Shown here piece after piece: positions 25,488-39,000 of a DNA stretch of 64,000 nucleotides. How positions within the stretch are numbered: position 1 is the stretch's first letter; the number at the start of each line of letters is the position of its first letter. Origin of the DNA: Periplaneta americana (lineage: Eukaryota; Arthropoda; Insecta; Blattodea; Blattidae); assembly GCF_040183065.1 (NCBI RefSeq), contig NC_091121.1, positions 64,202,287 to 64,266,286 on the forward strand, written 5' to 3'. A program made the translations under genes and the position numbers. The notes beneath the pieces are model-generated. The model searched no databases. It worked only from the letters and a program-made list of their open reading frames with translations, and was not told the DNA's origin.

Positions 25488-25600
25488 GTGCAGCAGTCTA
25501 TTGGCTAGAGTGCTCGACTCTTAATACTGTGAATCCAGGTTCGATTCCTGGCATACCCCCGATTATAACTTGTGTTAAAGAAGCCCATGGTTCAGGTAAT
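25488..25600 (+). repeat. tRNA-derived SINE head
   Basis: An A-box-like segment (GGCTAGAGTGCTCGACTC) and a strong B-box (GGTTCGATTCC, 25540-25550) are spaced as in a tRNA gene. The acceptor stem is not convincingly closed and an unrelated body follows, so it is a SINE rather than a tRNA gene. Confidence 0.7.
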
Positions 25601-27753
25601 GCAGGCAGGCATCCTAACAGATTTCCGTCATCTCATCTCATTGTGAGTGCAGTGTAGACCTGCCTTCTATGACATGCTGTGAGCAAAGACTCTGTTCCTA
25701 AATTGGTCTACACAACTTCATATGGATGAATGACGAACAGTCAAGTAACAATCAAGTACCTGCTATGTCTACCAAGCAATAATTTAAAATGGGGTTTAAT
25801 ATAATTTTTCTACATGTAATGCAATGGGCAAAAATAAAATTCTCACTGCAGAGCAGAAGAACTTCACTGACTTTTATTCTCTGGTAATGATATTTTTTTT
25901 AAAGGACATATATGTACCACTGCGTTATGTCAGATTCTGTGATATATCGATCTGTGCTATATTAGGCTTTCACTGTATTCCAAATGAAAATTGAGTAGAA
26001 TATATGCAATATACAAGGTTATTTTCTTCAGAATATGTATTATATATCTTTCTCGTGTTAAATTCTATCGTACCTGGTTATTTTCTTACCGCCACATTAA
26101 ATGTAATGTACTGAATTGGAAAGTAAAGTAGAATCATGTACTATGTCATTAGAATGTACGTGATTAGAAAATCTTTCTAAATAAAATAAAATGTTTACTA
26201 AGTCATCACACTGTTTAAATAACTGTGTACTAGACTAGGGTTAAACAGACAAATTATCTGATTCAGTTACTAAAAAACAATTTTATTCTACACTTCAGCA
26301 GCTAGGCTTAAATCATTAAAAGTATTTTGAGACAGATGTCTCACGTAATAGTTGAAGTCGAGTGCAGTTTTCAACTCTGATTTGATTAAATGTGTCGTGC
26401 TCTTGTTTCGAACGTTGTTCAATTATTAGTCTTGAGATGAAACGCCTTTGTATGAGCATTACTACTTGGTATGCTTAGAACAAAACTAGCCAGTGCTTCC
26501 AAATTTATAACATGAACACTGTTATATTTTAAAAGGGTGAGCACTAATACCCATTCTTGGCAGGCATTATGTTCTATAAAAACTGCATATTTTAATGCAT
26601 CTCTTGGACAAAAACTCATCATATAAACAATCATCATTCACGGCAAAATCAGATGTTTAGAATAAAAATTATTACATTATACAAATGTAAGAGAGAAAAA
26701 TGCTCGAAGAGAAGAATAATATGGGAGCCAGGAGACTGTTAAAAATTAGGTACAAATGCAGGAGATCCCAGGAAATACAGGAGAGTTGGCAACCCTACTG
26801 TGTATCTACGTAAACCCTAAATTATTGAAAGGATATTCATGATAGATATAAGGATATAGACATTAGCTTGTTGTAAATAGACCTCCTAATATAATGACAT
26901 TTCATTTAATAAGATAATGATTATTACATATCTTAAAAAAACTGTAAAAATATTAATGCAAAATAGTAAACACTATAATCAGAAGTGTAATGTTTCATCA
27001 TTGTGATATTTTGTTCAGGTTATAACTTCAGGCTTACCTCGAAAAGGAAACTATGACTGATGTGTGCTTTATAACATTCTTTGAGTGGTGGAACAGACTG
27101 AGTATATGCAGTAGTGAAGAAATTGAGGGACCACAGTTGCCGCCATCAAGAGTCCCCCTCTCCATACTAATCTGTCATTATGATCTCAGTGTTAAGCATC
27201 AATGCATTGTGTATTAACCTATAAATATAATCCAGACCTGTCATGTATTACCTATTAGTTGTTAGCATAGTCTCCTGAACCTGTGTTTGTAAAACATTTT
27301 ATAATTGTGAATTATCATTTTGTCATGTGATTGCAAGAGAAACCTGTCTTTGTATCATTCCTGCACTGGTCTTCTGAAGTCATGAAAGAAGTTTTGTTTT
27401 GTGAACAAGGTTTGATAATAACAAGATTAAATATATTAAGTACGTCTTTATAAATAACAGTTGTGGAATAGATTGGTACTAGTATTTAACAATAAGTTGT
27501 AATAAATGCCAAAAGAGATGGAAACTTGTACCTACAGCATGACGTCTTTCTAGGGAATGAGAATAGAGAAAACTCCATTAAGTATCACTGAATGTACATC
27601 ACTTTTAAGTTGTATTTGGAATGGAATGTCAGTAACACAGGTCATGTGACAGAATTTGGTGTTCGTTCAGAATTAGATTCATTTTATTTATTTTTTACTT
27701 TTATTTTTTGCATTGTGACAGTTATAATTAAGATAAATATTAATTGTGTATTA

Positions 27754-28466
27754 CGAGGCGTGTCCATAAAGTAACTTTCCCACTTGTCCCACAGCTAGCA
27801 AACCATATGTTGTGCAAAGCGACTGCGTGTATGTGATAGAGTAATGTCTTGGCATGGCGCATGCGCTAGCAGAACTTTCCGAGTGCTCTCAGTAGCTTAG
27901 TTGCATTGGTTGAAGATGGACGTTCCTATTCCAGCTCCTGCCGCATGTAAAGTGTGATCAGTGATAAAGTTTTTGAATGCACAGGGCATAGCATCGATTG
28001 AAATTTATCGTCAGCTGTGCCATGTCTATGGACCTAACGTCATGAGCAAGCAGATAGTACGTTGCTCCATAAGGTCATCTGTGATGATGGTTGGCCTTCC
28101 ACTGTGCTCCTCATCATGCACATTTTGGTGTCCTGCTGAAAATTGTCTACAGCAGCAACACACCATCTGCTTGCTCATGACTTAGGCCCATAGACCTGGT
28201 ACAGCTGATGATAAATTTCAATCGGTGCTATGCCCTGTGCATTCAAAAACTTTATCACTGATCGCACTTCACACATGGCGGGAACTGGAATAGGAGCCGT
28301 CCATCTTCAACCAATGCAACAAAGCTACTGAGAGCACTCGGGAAGTTCTGCTAGCGCATGCGCCATGCCAGGACATTACTCTCTCACGTACACGCAATCG
28401 CTTCGCGCAACATATAGTTTGCTAGCTGTGGGACGAGTGGGAAAGTTACTTTATAGGCACGCCTCG
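27754..28466. mobile_element. Foldback element made from a mariner 5' end
   Basis: Inverted arms of about 300 bp (27754-28058 and 28162-28466) surround about 100 bp of spacer. The termini CGAGGCGTGTCCATAAAGTA and CGAGGCGTGCCTATAAAGTA are flanked by TA (27752-27753, 28467-28468). Each arm carries the start of a mariner transposase (VIKFLNAQGIASIEIYRQLC, then CHVYGPNVMSKQIVR, in the left arm). The element therefore arose from inverted duplication of a mariner's 5' third. It has no catalytic domain. Confidence 0.9.
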
Positions 28467-28774
28467 TATTGTATTTCTTGGTCAGACTGCGTGTAAATTT
28501 CTGTATTACCATATTTAATTTTTACTCTAGTTTTGAGGACCAGAAAGTAAATTACAATTTTTAAGTACTATTTTCTATCAGCTTCTATAAAAAAAAGTCA
28601 ATAAAACTATCATTTCGATGTATTAAATTCCATATTGCGTTCACTATAAAAGATGAAGATTTTAACTAAGTCTTGCTGGATCAGCTCCCATGATTAGCGC
28701 TAAAGAAAGTTGATTCTACTTATATAGAAGGACCTACCCTAATGGGATGCCAGGAGCTTGTTTATTTGTTTGTT

Positions 28775-29075
28775 TGCTGACGACCAGATAACTCATTTGG
28801 TAGAGAAACTGGTGGCTACTGACTGGAAGGTCCCGTGTTCAATTTTGGATGGTGACAGGATTTTACTCATTGCCAAAACTTCTAGACAGTCCAGGGTCTA
28901 CTTACCCTCCTGTCAAATTGAGTACTGTCTCTTCCCTGGGGTAAAATGCGACCAGAGTGTGATTCTAGCCACACCATTTCATTCTAATGCCAAGGTTATG
29001 AAAGCATGTAGCTATATCTCTCTGTCCTCCATGTGCTTTTAAGGCATATAAAGGGGATACTTACTTTTTACTTCA
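28775..29075 (+). repeat. Diverged SINE of the 2709-2989 family
   Basis: It has a plus-strand tRNA-like head (A-box-like CATTTGGTAGAGAAACTGG, degenerate B-box GTGTTCAATTTTGG) and a body matching the reverse complement of 2725-2973. Matching words are GGTGACAGGATTTT, GCCAAAACTT, AATTGAGTACTGTC and GCATATAAAGGGGA. The copy is older and more diverged than the 2.7-kb one. Confidence 0.8.
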
Positions 29076-30351
29076 TTTATTTATTTATTGTAAGTAAAAT
29101 GTTGTTAAAATTGTATTTTGTTTTTACAGATTATTTTTTGTCTTTGTAATACAGTTTATGTCATGAATATTTTGTACACAGTGACATTTGTTTAGATGTG
29201 GAATGTTTTACAATAAAATATTGCATTTAAAAAAAAACATACTCAATTGAAGAAACCAGGTTCATCCAAATCTTAAGTAACCTAAAATTCTGGACAATAT
29301 AAATAGAAGTATGTAGGTGGGTAAAATCAAGAAATCATTTCCATGCTTCAAAATGAAAATCTGTAGTAAGAAGCCTCTATCTGTTTATGATAACAGCATA
29401 AATATGAAATGGATGATCTGAAAGTTGAAGTTAATGTAAATGAATAGAATTACAGAATTAATTGCACCATGAAAAATAGGAATATAATTCAATTGAAGAA
29501 CAATATCATTTATAATTTCACGTTTTGTGTATCAAGCAAAACCAGGTTGTGAAGCGATTGTATCACACAGTAAAATGTTTTTTATTTTTTTAAACTTCTT
29601 AACTCCTCAAAATAAAATAAAGCATTCATCACACATTTTTATATTATGTGAAACCCATAGTTGCAAAGTAGAATTGTAGTTATAACAACATTGTCTGGTG
29701 GTGGATAGTGCATGCTTGTATAGTTTTCTTGGATTTATTGTAGAAATGCTTTCTCGTTATGTGCTTTGTAGTATAATCTAGTGTTACATATCAATAACTT
29801 TTTCAGAATAATATTTATTTCTTAATTACTAAGGTACATTCTTCTTTCTTGCATATCTGAAAGTAACCAACAAAGAAGAAAGTAAAAAATTTTCTTTTTG
29901 AATTGTGTCTTGTCTTTATTTTTTACTTGGATCTTCTTATAACCTAAATTTCAATACTTTTTCTGTAGAGAACTGGTCGTTAAGGTGATTCGCATTTTAT
30001 TAAAATATGCGCGCATTTTTTTTTTTCTCCCCAAAAGACGTGTTATTGGAGACATGTTGAAATTTTGAAATATTATGAAAAAAAAAAAGACAGACAACAT
30101 TCGATTTTTTTTTTTTTTTGGCATCTTTGTTGTTTTCTTTAAATTCTTTGTCCCTTTTGCCGCTTTAAATGCTTTGATGGAAATGTGAGTGGTAGAAACT
30201 GATATGCTGCATAGATACAGAAAATTGATAGTATTTTGTGCCTTCAGTAATCAGTGTATATACTGTAAATGGATTGCTTTCAGAGTTACATACAGAAGAG
30301 CTGATTATGATTCATTGCTCTCTTACACTGTAAAGATTTGTTGTTTTACCA

Positions 30352-30399
<48 letters not shown>

Positions 30400-30490
30400 C
30401 ATCATTATATTATTATTATTATCATATTATTATTATTATTATCATCATCATTATATTATTATTATCATATTATTATTATTATTATTATCA

Positions 30491-30545
<55 letters not shown>
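30352..30545. repeat. Long (TTA)n microsatellite with ATC interruptions
   Basis: About 194 bp of ATT/ATC triplets. The apparent poly-Leu/Tyr and poly-Ile frames here are repeat artefacts. Confidence 0.95.
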
Positions 30546-30983
30546 GAGTTAAATTATGCATTTTTGGAGTTGAATAGTGAGGTCACAATGATGTGCACTT
30601 ATTGCTTTCTCATTATACAAACTATAGAATGATGGTACTGAAGTCTACTTCGATATTTTCATTGAAAAACTTGTTTTGAGCATCCCATTTACTGAAAAAA
30701 AATGCTTTTGGACATTTCTGTCTGTTTACAACTATTTGTCTTGAACTATTAAACAGATTTCTTCTTATTCAGTAATTACGAATTAGTTCCCCTGGGAATG
30801 ATTTGCATGAAATATAATAACTTTTAGTGAAGATTAATGGATTTTTATTCGAAATTGAAAGAACACAATTTTATTATTCTTCATTTGTTCCAGATCACAT
30901 GTTATTTTTTTTTTAAATTATTATTACATAGAGATAAACTGACGAAACAGTTTCAGTTTTTGCTAAGAAAAATTATTGTATAT

Positions 30984-31078
30984 GAAATTGAATTACCCAT
31001 TCCCCTGGGGTAATGGTATAAGTACATAAGGAAACAATGTACCATATACCCTTATTCCGAAGGGGGTATTCAATTGTT
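30984..31078. mobile_element. Short palindromic MITE-like repeat
   Basis: The left half AATTGAATTACCCATTCCCC and the right half, reversed, AATTGAATACCCCCTTCGGA form inverted arms of about 35-40 bp with internal GTAC/TATAC words. No coding content is seen. Confidence 0.55.
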
Positions 31079-34000
31079 GTTATATTTTGTTGCAATTTTG
31101 TTCTATTTGTACTTTCTCTAGCCAGTTGACTGCACAGGTAGGGAACTTACGGTATAGCACTTGTTGTAAAACCCCTTATTATGAATGAGTAGAATTTGCA
31201 TAGAATGATTAGTTTTAAATGACGAGTTGAAAAGAAAAGAATAGTTTCAAAATTCCATTATATATAACGTTACTGTATCAGAATTGAAAAAAATGGAGGA
31301 ATTCAGAGCATGTCCTGTTTATTACACTTATTTTATGTATGTCTCACGGCCTCGAATTTTCTAAAAAATAGCTCTTACCTGCAATACCTTCATAGTATTG
31401 TGCACAAGTTACATGTTTCATGTTGTACTTAACTATGAACAATAACTTCACAGTTTCAAAACAGAACTTATTTCGCTCATCCGTCTATAGAATATTGAAC
31501 ATTTAAAATATTCTTTCCACAGCTGCATGTTTTGCAGGCATGACAAAATAGTACTGTACTAGCTTTGTCAATTCAATACCCTCTAGCAGAACAACTGCTT
31601 ATGTACTGATACCATTTTTCTGCAACTTTACGTCATACAGAAGTTGTACTTTGAATTTTTATGTATGTTTTTAAGGAACTTATTTCGTCAAACAGTACAG
31701 ATTCATCAAAAGAAATATTTGGCTATCTTAGAATTAGCACACTTTTCTTACAGCTTGCTGTTTGGCTCTTTTTCCAGAGTTAGCCAGTGAAATACAACCA
31801 AATTAGTGTATTGTGACAACCATTTGCTAATAGAATCATGACAAGCAGTGTAAAAGCATGCATGTCATTCTAAAATACATAAACCAGATACAAATTACCA
31901 CATTTACTAATAACATAATTTACAACATTGTTTTCTGATCTTTCTTTCAAGTTTTTCTGAAAAACAGAGTACATTTCTTCTACAATTTTACTTCCTAAAT
32001 GCAAGAAACTCATTGTGCATTGTACAAATGATTCACAACTTTCTTCCAGAGGTTTAGCAAACATCTGCTAGACTTCTCTCAAAAACACTCAGTTTTACTC
32101 CAAACTCCGCTTGCTTGAAGTGGCAGCTTAACTAACTAAAGAGTGTAATTTTATTCTGTGCTTGCCAACACTGATAAAATAAAATAAGAAAGTAATTTTA
32201 TAGTAGCCAGGTTTTTTAAATTTTTATTTTATTGCTATTATTATTATTTTTTAGAAATGCTTAAAGGGGACTGGTAATAGTGGGTAATGTTATACCATGC
32301 ATTACTAATATTCTTTAACTTTATATTATAATTCACTAAAATATACGAATAATTGTTTATGTGACATTGTGAAAGATATTAATGACATATATGTGCTTAT
32401 ACACTTTTATAAATGAAGTGAGATGTTTTACATTCAGGATTATAAAAAAAAAGCGTCTTGTGTGTGATACAAAGAAGGGAATTTTATTTTATTATTAAGG
32501 TCTATATAGCATGATTTAATTTATATACACCCTTCGAATAGTAGTTACGAATTATACAAAATATATAATGAGAAAGTATGTGTCATGTTTGTGATGCTCA
32601 TTTAAACTTCTGTAATATTGACGGTAATTGTTGATGGTATGAAAAGTGATAGAAGGAAGAAGATGAACAGCATAAACTGTGAATACCAAGTGATTGGCAT
32701 GTCTGTGTGTTGCTTGGTTCCTGCATGCTGTGTTCTGCATGTGCTGTTGGTTTGTTACAGGACACATAGTTACACAATATGATAAGAAATAAAACACAGA
32801 TAACACAATTTAGAAAAGCGTGAATTCTTGTCACAAATTTGACAGCATTCTGAGGTGAAGGAAGACTCAGATAATGTGAACTCCCAATTATCTGTGTTCA
32901 TTTGTTTCTTGAAGCCAGATGTAAATTAATTTATAGCTTCATTTTTTATTTGTGTTAATTATTAGGTTTTTGTATAGTACATTTAATCTTTTAAGTAGTT
33001 TATTTAAAACAGCTTATTCGAACATAGTTACAAACTCTGTATTGTTCAGTCGAAATCATATACAGGTGAATGTATTAGAATGTAAGAATGATTGCATTTG
33101 TCATATTCATAAAATTGTTTAGCCATATTTATTCATTAATTTTTCCATTTGCATCACCTTCATTAGAGATGTGGCTTACATAATTAGGCTCTCTAACTAG
33201 GGATGCTCTTTATTTTATAATATTATATAGTCTTGTAAATAGATCAGTTCTTATGATTTTTGTTGTGCGAGATTATTTTGATGATGATACTTGTAACACA
33301 ATATAACAATGTAATAATGGGTTAGTTGATTTCTAAAAATTACCATAGCTATTTCGTGAAACATTGCTTTAACAGAGTCTCAGTTTAATTCTTTAAGTAT
33401 TGGACTTTATAACACATCGTATTCTGAAAATCCACTAGACTTGTTGGAATAAAGAGCAGCTTACTTAATAAATAATTAAAATTTCTTTTGCTTTTCGAAA
33501 GCTCTGTTTGATTTGTCTCTTTTTAAGATGGGTTTGTCAGATTATAAAGTAAATACAATTCAGAAATTATGTAGCGTAATGTTAGGATAAACATGAAAGG
33601 ACTTTAAATCTTTTAATATGATTTTTTTTTTTTCTGAAATTTATGTTCTTATAACAATTCATTCTTGATTTCGGTGTAGAGTAATTCACTGACTGATTTA
33701 CTATTATTCAGTATTGCAGATTTGGATTGTATAGTATTCATATCGCAGTTATCATTCAAAAGAGGGAATTTTTTTTATAGAAACATTTTTATTTTGTACA
33801 GATGGGTTGCTAAATAATCTTGTCTTGTTGTTGGTCTAAAAAGAACTACAACGACTTTTCTAAAGAAAGCTTTATTATATTTGACAGTTATAAACTATGT
33901 ACTGCTTAAATATCGTGGAATGAAAGTTATTATAGAGAATTCCGTCAACTGTGTTAGGATACATAAAATTATATTGTTTTGAGTACCGGTATAATTAAGT

Positions 34001-34102
34001 TTTTGAGCAGCATGGTTAATTGGGAGTTTGCTCGAGAAGTGATTTTATTTCATATCATGTGTACTCCCAGCAGCATGGGGTTGTCATGTCACCTTGTTTC
34101 AG

Positions 34103-34218
34103 CTGTTCAAGCCTGAAGGGAGCAGCCTTGGTTTTAGTGTAGTTGGCTTGCGGAGTGAAGAGAAGGGGGAGCTCGGAATCTTCGTGCAGGAAATCCAGAA
34201 CACTGGCATAGCTGGGCG
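34103..34218 (+). CDS. Patj: Patj coding exon 4 (first half of PDZ1)
   Basis: The acceptor CTTGTTTCAG (34102) and donor GCG|GTGAGT (34219) bound 116 bp: 38 codons plus two bases (phase 2). The peptide LFKPEGSSLGFSVVGLRS then EEKGELGIFVQEIQNT is the beta-A to beta-C part of a PDZ domain. LGFSV is the carboxylate-binding GLGF-type loop. The segment is close to the first PDZ of human MPDZ/INADL (SVVGLRS...GELGIFVQEIQ). The following exon, which should start by completing Arg and continue with a DGRLKE-like strand, was not found in the remaining 30 kb and is presumably outside the window. Intron 3, preceding this exon, is 14.6 kb. Confidence 0.92.
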
Positions 34219-35092
34219 GTGAGTTTACGTTGTACCTTAGCGTGGTTACTGTCATTAATTTTATTATAGGAGTGGGGTATTGTTTTAACTGTTAAATGCT
34301 GGTTGTTTCTGGAGCTTAAAATAATTATGAAACATACATTGTCTTACCCATGAAGGCATTGACTAACTTTGTGATGAAATTTATTTCTATTGTCATTGAA
34401 CAGAATCTCTCCAATGATATACTTATGCTTCAAAATAATTTTGAGAAGATCACTACATTTTTTCTTTTTTTTCAGTTGTCTTGTTAACTGAGATACATTT
34501 CAATGTAGTAATGTTTTATTTAAAAAATTGTATTATTGAAGCTTTTCATTTTAGTTTCATACATGTTTATATACAAAGTATTTCGTATGAAAGTGTAAAC
34601 ATTTTAACACTGTCATATAGAGGTGAAAATAAGAAAAACCGTGTGCACAACCTTCTTAGATTGCTGTAGTTCAGAGTTACAGTGCATAGAAACAAAAGTT
34701 ATACAAACTGAAAGTATGTTAAGTAATAAGTACCATAATCCTCGTAATGAAGTTTCGAAGTAGTGAGTCTCTGAATTCGTTTATAACATGTGGTCGAGTG
34801 TCGCACCCTCGAGTGAGATACGATCGGTCGTGATACGCTCGTAATAAATAGAAGCACAGTACAAGGTCATCTCACCGACATATTGTCTTATCTTTTATGG
34901 AAGGCGACAGACAAGATGCACATATGTTTTGCTCTCACGGTAAAAATAAGGCTTTATTTTCTGCGTTTATGACAAACGTTTTATGGAACAGTCAATGGAA
35001 CGTACCAAAACAGGAACATGAAGTTATAAATAAAATAGTATGAAAAACTTCGATATACAGTTATTATTGCTAATTAATAATTATTCAATATT

Positions 35093-36003
35093 TGAGGGGT
35101 TTGCCGGAAGAAAGGCGGATAGACCTATACGCCCTTCTTCGGGAAAACGGTTTAAAATGTAGTGAATAATTCGCAAATTATAGTAGCGAAATTTTGTTTT
35201 GATTGTACTGTACATACCTGCAGGACAGGGCTGTGTGCGTGCGTGCGTGCGTGCGCGCGCGATTTAGTCAGTCAGTCTACAAGTAGAGCTAGTGCTGCGC
35301 GTTACCGCATACTGAACTGTGTGTTTTTTCTCTTGGTAGAGACTAAGCAAATATATAGGCCTATAGTTCAATTTAGTCAGTCCAGTTGTTTCCTTTGACT
35401 GCTTTTTATGTTCATTATTGTCCTTGCTTTAAGAGTAAACAAACTTATGAAACTCATAGATTCAGACGGAAATATTTTATGTTCTATAAAGAGATTTGTT
35501 ACAATATTCAGATTTTTGGGCTTATTGTTATCAAGATTATGCCTACAAAGAATAAATTTTATTTATTTATGTTCACAGAAAATGGAGATTTTCTTTTTCT
35601 GTTATATTCAGAGATTTTGCTTTGCGTACTTAATGTCTACTCAGTATATCTGAAATAATGTAAATTACTTTAGAAGTAGATAATAAATGTCATAAAATGT
35701 ATCTTTGTTTCAATTCCGTGTGAAATTTAAATCTAAAATCTACATTAAATCCCCTAAGCAAATCATTATATGGATAAAGGGCGTATAGACCGAAGTTTTA
35801 AATGGTACAAATATAAGGAAATTTAATAATATAAATTGCCTAAATGCTACAAAACATTTATACTCGCTAAGATTTTTAATTTAATGTATAATTTTGTTCA
35901 CTATCTGTATAACATTTTATTCAGGTGCGTTTTAAAATCTTAGATTGCGTGTATCTCAATTCACCATATTGACGTATACGCCCTTTTTCCGGCAAACCCC
36001 TCA
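35093..36003. mobile_element. TIR DNA element of unknown superfamily
   Basis: Ends TGAGGGGTTTGCCGGAAGAA (35093) and, reversed, TGAGGGGTTTGCCGGAAAAA (to 36003) are followed by GGCG(G/T)ATA. An internal copy of GGGCGTATAGACC lies at about 35778. The interior holds two overlapping open frames of 81-90 codons with no recognised domain. The target-site duplication is unclear. Confidence 0.65.
35230..35260. repeat. GTGC/GC simple repeat
   Basis: TGTGTGCGTGCGTGCGTGCG, then GCGC. It is inside the element at 35093-36003. Confidence 0.9.
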
Positions 36004-36216
36004 TTTGATTTACCACATATATAATATGATAGGTCCATACATAGTGTTCCGCCTATATACTGCGACAATGTAGAAACGTTTTACAAAATATTATTGATAT
36101 AGCAGTAGATTAATAACAATATTGGTACGGAGATAACATCACAGAAAATATAATAAAACGAATAATCTTGCTGCACAACTGTTACAGACGCAAAGATTGA
36201 TACACTAATTATTAGA

Positions 36217-36217
36217 G

Positions 36218-36270
<53 letters not shown>

Positions 36271-36281
36271 TACTACTACTA
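36217..36281. repeat. (ATT)n(ACT)n microsatellite
   Basis: About 17 ATT units followed by ACT units. Confidence 0.95.
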
Positions 36282-36390
36282 GAAAACTTGATACAGTTCA
36301 TGCATTATCGTGATTGTGTTTTCCGTTTGTAATAATTACATTTACATCCAATAACATCTATCAGATGTGGCGAAAACAAAATCACTCCTG

Positions 36391-36424
36391 TGTGTGTGTG
36401 TGTGTGTGTGTGGGGGGGGGGGGG
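36391..36424. repeat. (TG)n followed by a G tract
   Basis: Ten or eleven TG units run into about a dozen G. Confidence 0.95.
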
Positions 36425-38381
36425 AACATTTACCTACAACATTTATATTACATTTTAAAGCAAGTTTTGTAGTTGTACTATGGAGAGATTAGTTAAACAC
36501 TGCAAAGTTTTGAAATTATAAACATCTATGATGTTACTACACAGTTCATCACTGTAACAAGAACGAATGTCTAACGCTCGGCTTATACCGTTCGAGGATT
36601 TATCGCTCATGACAATTTTACCCATCATGCATGTGCGCTACCTATCGGATTATGCTATGAACTACTTGGCGCTCGAGCGAAAACGTCCGATGCAGACCTC
36701 TGATGTAAACTCATTTGGACTACGTCGAATTCATACTTAATTTATAGCTACAATTGTAGTATGATTTTGGGATACATTAGCTACTTACGGTAACCCTATA
36801 GCCAGAAGTCCAAGGTGTTCATGTACATTGTTCTTATTGACCAGCCAATTGAATCTCCACACCACAACCAATCAGTTTGTTTGGATAATAATCAGACAAT
36901 TTCTTACTTTGCTGAAGTGCAAAGGGACACTTCATTAAATTTATAAATCATAGGTTGATTCGTGTAATGACAATTTGTAATGTGTGCTACTTTTTCTCTG
37001 CACTATATATATGAATTCAAGCAAGTAAGAAAAGTATCACAGAATATTTTAGTTTTCTTTTGACGTGTTTAAAATCTTTACACTTAAGAAATATTTTGTA
37101 CCTACAAAATTAGGGATGGTATTACTTTGTGCAACTTGTTCCTGTAGCGAACGTAAGATTATACGCTATGATTGACTGCAGCCTTGGCAGCTAAAATATT
37201 CTTCATTGCATCATAAGATTTTCCACGTTGTCAAACCTATTTTTTTACGTATTTTTTTTTATCGATATGTAGATCATTTTTGTTACTTTCTGCTTTGCAA
37301 AATACGCATACTAAGGCATTTAAAATATTGTGGCCATCTGTGATTTTAATGTTCGAATGTAAATCGAGTAACAAGATTATTTAGAATGTCCATTACTATG
37401 TATAGAAATTATGATATTTTACTTAGGTAATTAGAAACAAAAAAGAATACTAAGATTATTAAGGGTGTAAACATTGACGATTTCCCGTGTTTGGAATAAC
37501 TCTTGGAAGTGAAACTTGATATTTCTGAACTCCTAACATTAAGGAAATACTTTCAATGCGTACAGTTGGTAGTTTTGACGAATGCAGTTGGGGTGATATA
37601 GCTTTCCAGCCTTCTTCCAATTTAGTGGTGTAAGTTGTTTCAAACAAAATATCCGTTATTCATTTATTCATTCATATAATCATTAATGCAGTTATTTGTT
37701 CTTTCATTCACATATACCCAAAGAGATACGTTAATTTTATTACTCTTTCTGCTATGGTTACTTCTTAATTTTGAGATTTGAAATTTATATTCATATGTGA
37801 AAAACTTTATTGTGTTGGTTGCTTATAAATTTGCTACCTTTTTATATCCAAGATTTCGGTAATTAGTGATTTCTTAAATTTATTTTGGAAATGAAAATTA
37901 TCTCTCCTATTTCTGTTTATAGAGATCCTAGGCCCCTCTATTATAACTTTCTGGCTCAAGCTGTTCAGGCTGGCATTTCTGAAAATTAAATGTATATTTT
38001 AATTTACAAAACTCAGATTTTGATAATATATTTTAATGATGCGGTCGGTCATTAAAGAGGACGTAAATGTGATAAAAAATTAAGTCAGTATGACACTCAT
38101 GCTGATTATTATGAATATAGTTTCATATAGTCGGAAAAATCTTACTTAAATATTAATTTTAATCAAGTTATGTTTTTAAATGTTGTATTTAAGTACCACT
38201 TAAGGTGTAGAGCTTATAGAGCATTGGTGAAATGGTGAAATAATTACGAAGTTACAAGTAGCAATGAATGGATGAATTGTAATTTAAGGTAGTGTTTCAT
38301 ATTCTAGGATTTGAAGAAGATTGTAATGGAATCAAACTTTGGACTTCTTACTGTTATTAAGTCAGCACACTACGTCATAAC

Positions 38382-38834
38382 TAGGGCTCGGAAGTTGATG
38401 AAATATCATCTTTTTTTTTTTTCTGAGACATCACAGACAATACAGGATGCAAAATAAGTTCGTTTCACTTCAACACGAACTAATATAGCCTACTTTTATT
38501 TTGCATTTTTCTGCGTTTTTCGATCTGTTATTGTATATTGGTAATTTTTAAGGAAATATAGTACTTTCTGTTGAATTTTTTGCCTTTTTCTGCTTTTAAC
38601 GGACTTTTTTTTTACGTTGTGGTCGTCAAAAAGATGTAGGAAAAATTTGGCAAGAAGTTAGACAGAAAATGAAAAAGGTATTGGAAAACAACATTGGGTA
38701 CCAGTCAATGTGTAAAGTCGAGAAAGTTCTGCAAAGTGAAAATTTTGACTTCAATGCGTTTGATGAAGATTTTTCACTAGGGGACCTTGATTGTTTCAAG
38801 TATGTGCCCATGACGTCAGTTGAAGTAAAAAGAA

Positions 38835-38873
<39 letters not shown>

Positions 38874-39000
38874 GTTATTATTAATATTAGTATTAAAATC
38901 TTGGTCTTTTTTATAAATTTAGTCTCATATTTTCAGAAATTTAAGGTCATTTTATAGGCCCTTTTTCTGTGATTTTTAGGTCATCAATTTCCGAGCCCCA
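38382..39000 (+). mobile_element. hAT element with transposase C-terminal remnant
   Basis: Ends TAGGGCTCGGAAGTTGATGA and, reversed, TGGGGCTCGGAAATTGATGA are flanked by 8-bp duplications GTCATAAC (38374-38381) and TTCATAAC (39001-39008), one mismatch. The frame at 38669-38837 (KIWQEVRQKMKKVLENNIG, then DCFKYVPMTSVEVKRN) matches the hAT C-terminus, where LKYAPITS.DVERSFS is typical. It breaks in a (TTA)n array (38838-38881) exactly at the position of the dimerisation/ERSFS motif. Confidence 0.85.

Larger units (their letters stand above)
19484..34102 (+). other. Patj: Patj intron 3
   Basis: A 14.6-kb intron. Its elements are a nested hAT (20618-21959), a mariner (24112-24974), a SINE (25488-25600), a mariner foldback (27754-28466), a SINE (28775-29075), a (TTA)n array (30352-30545) and a short MITE (30984-31078). 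The stretches 21970-24100, 25600-27750 and 31080-34100 are AT-rich and show nothing recognisable. Confidence 0.75.

Noticed and set aside
25488-25560. tRNA gene
   Set aside because: The B-box is good, but the 5' and 3' ends do not pair as an acceptor stem, and SINE-like sequence follows.
30189-30632. Open frames rich in Leu/Ile/Tyr
   Set aside because: They are translations of the (TTA)n microsatellite at 30352-30545, not genes. The same applies to poly-Ile/Asn frames at 54080-54161 and poly-Tyr at 38838-38881.
37470-37640. A protein-like stretch on the plus strand (SFDECSWGDIAFQPSSNLVV)
   Set aside because: No convincing splice acceptor, no recognised family and only about 30 codons. It may be part of a decayed repeat.
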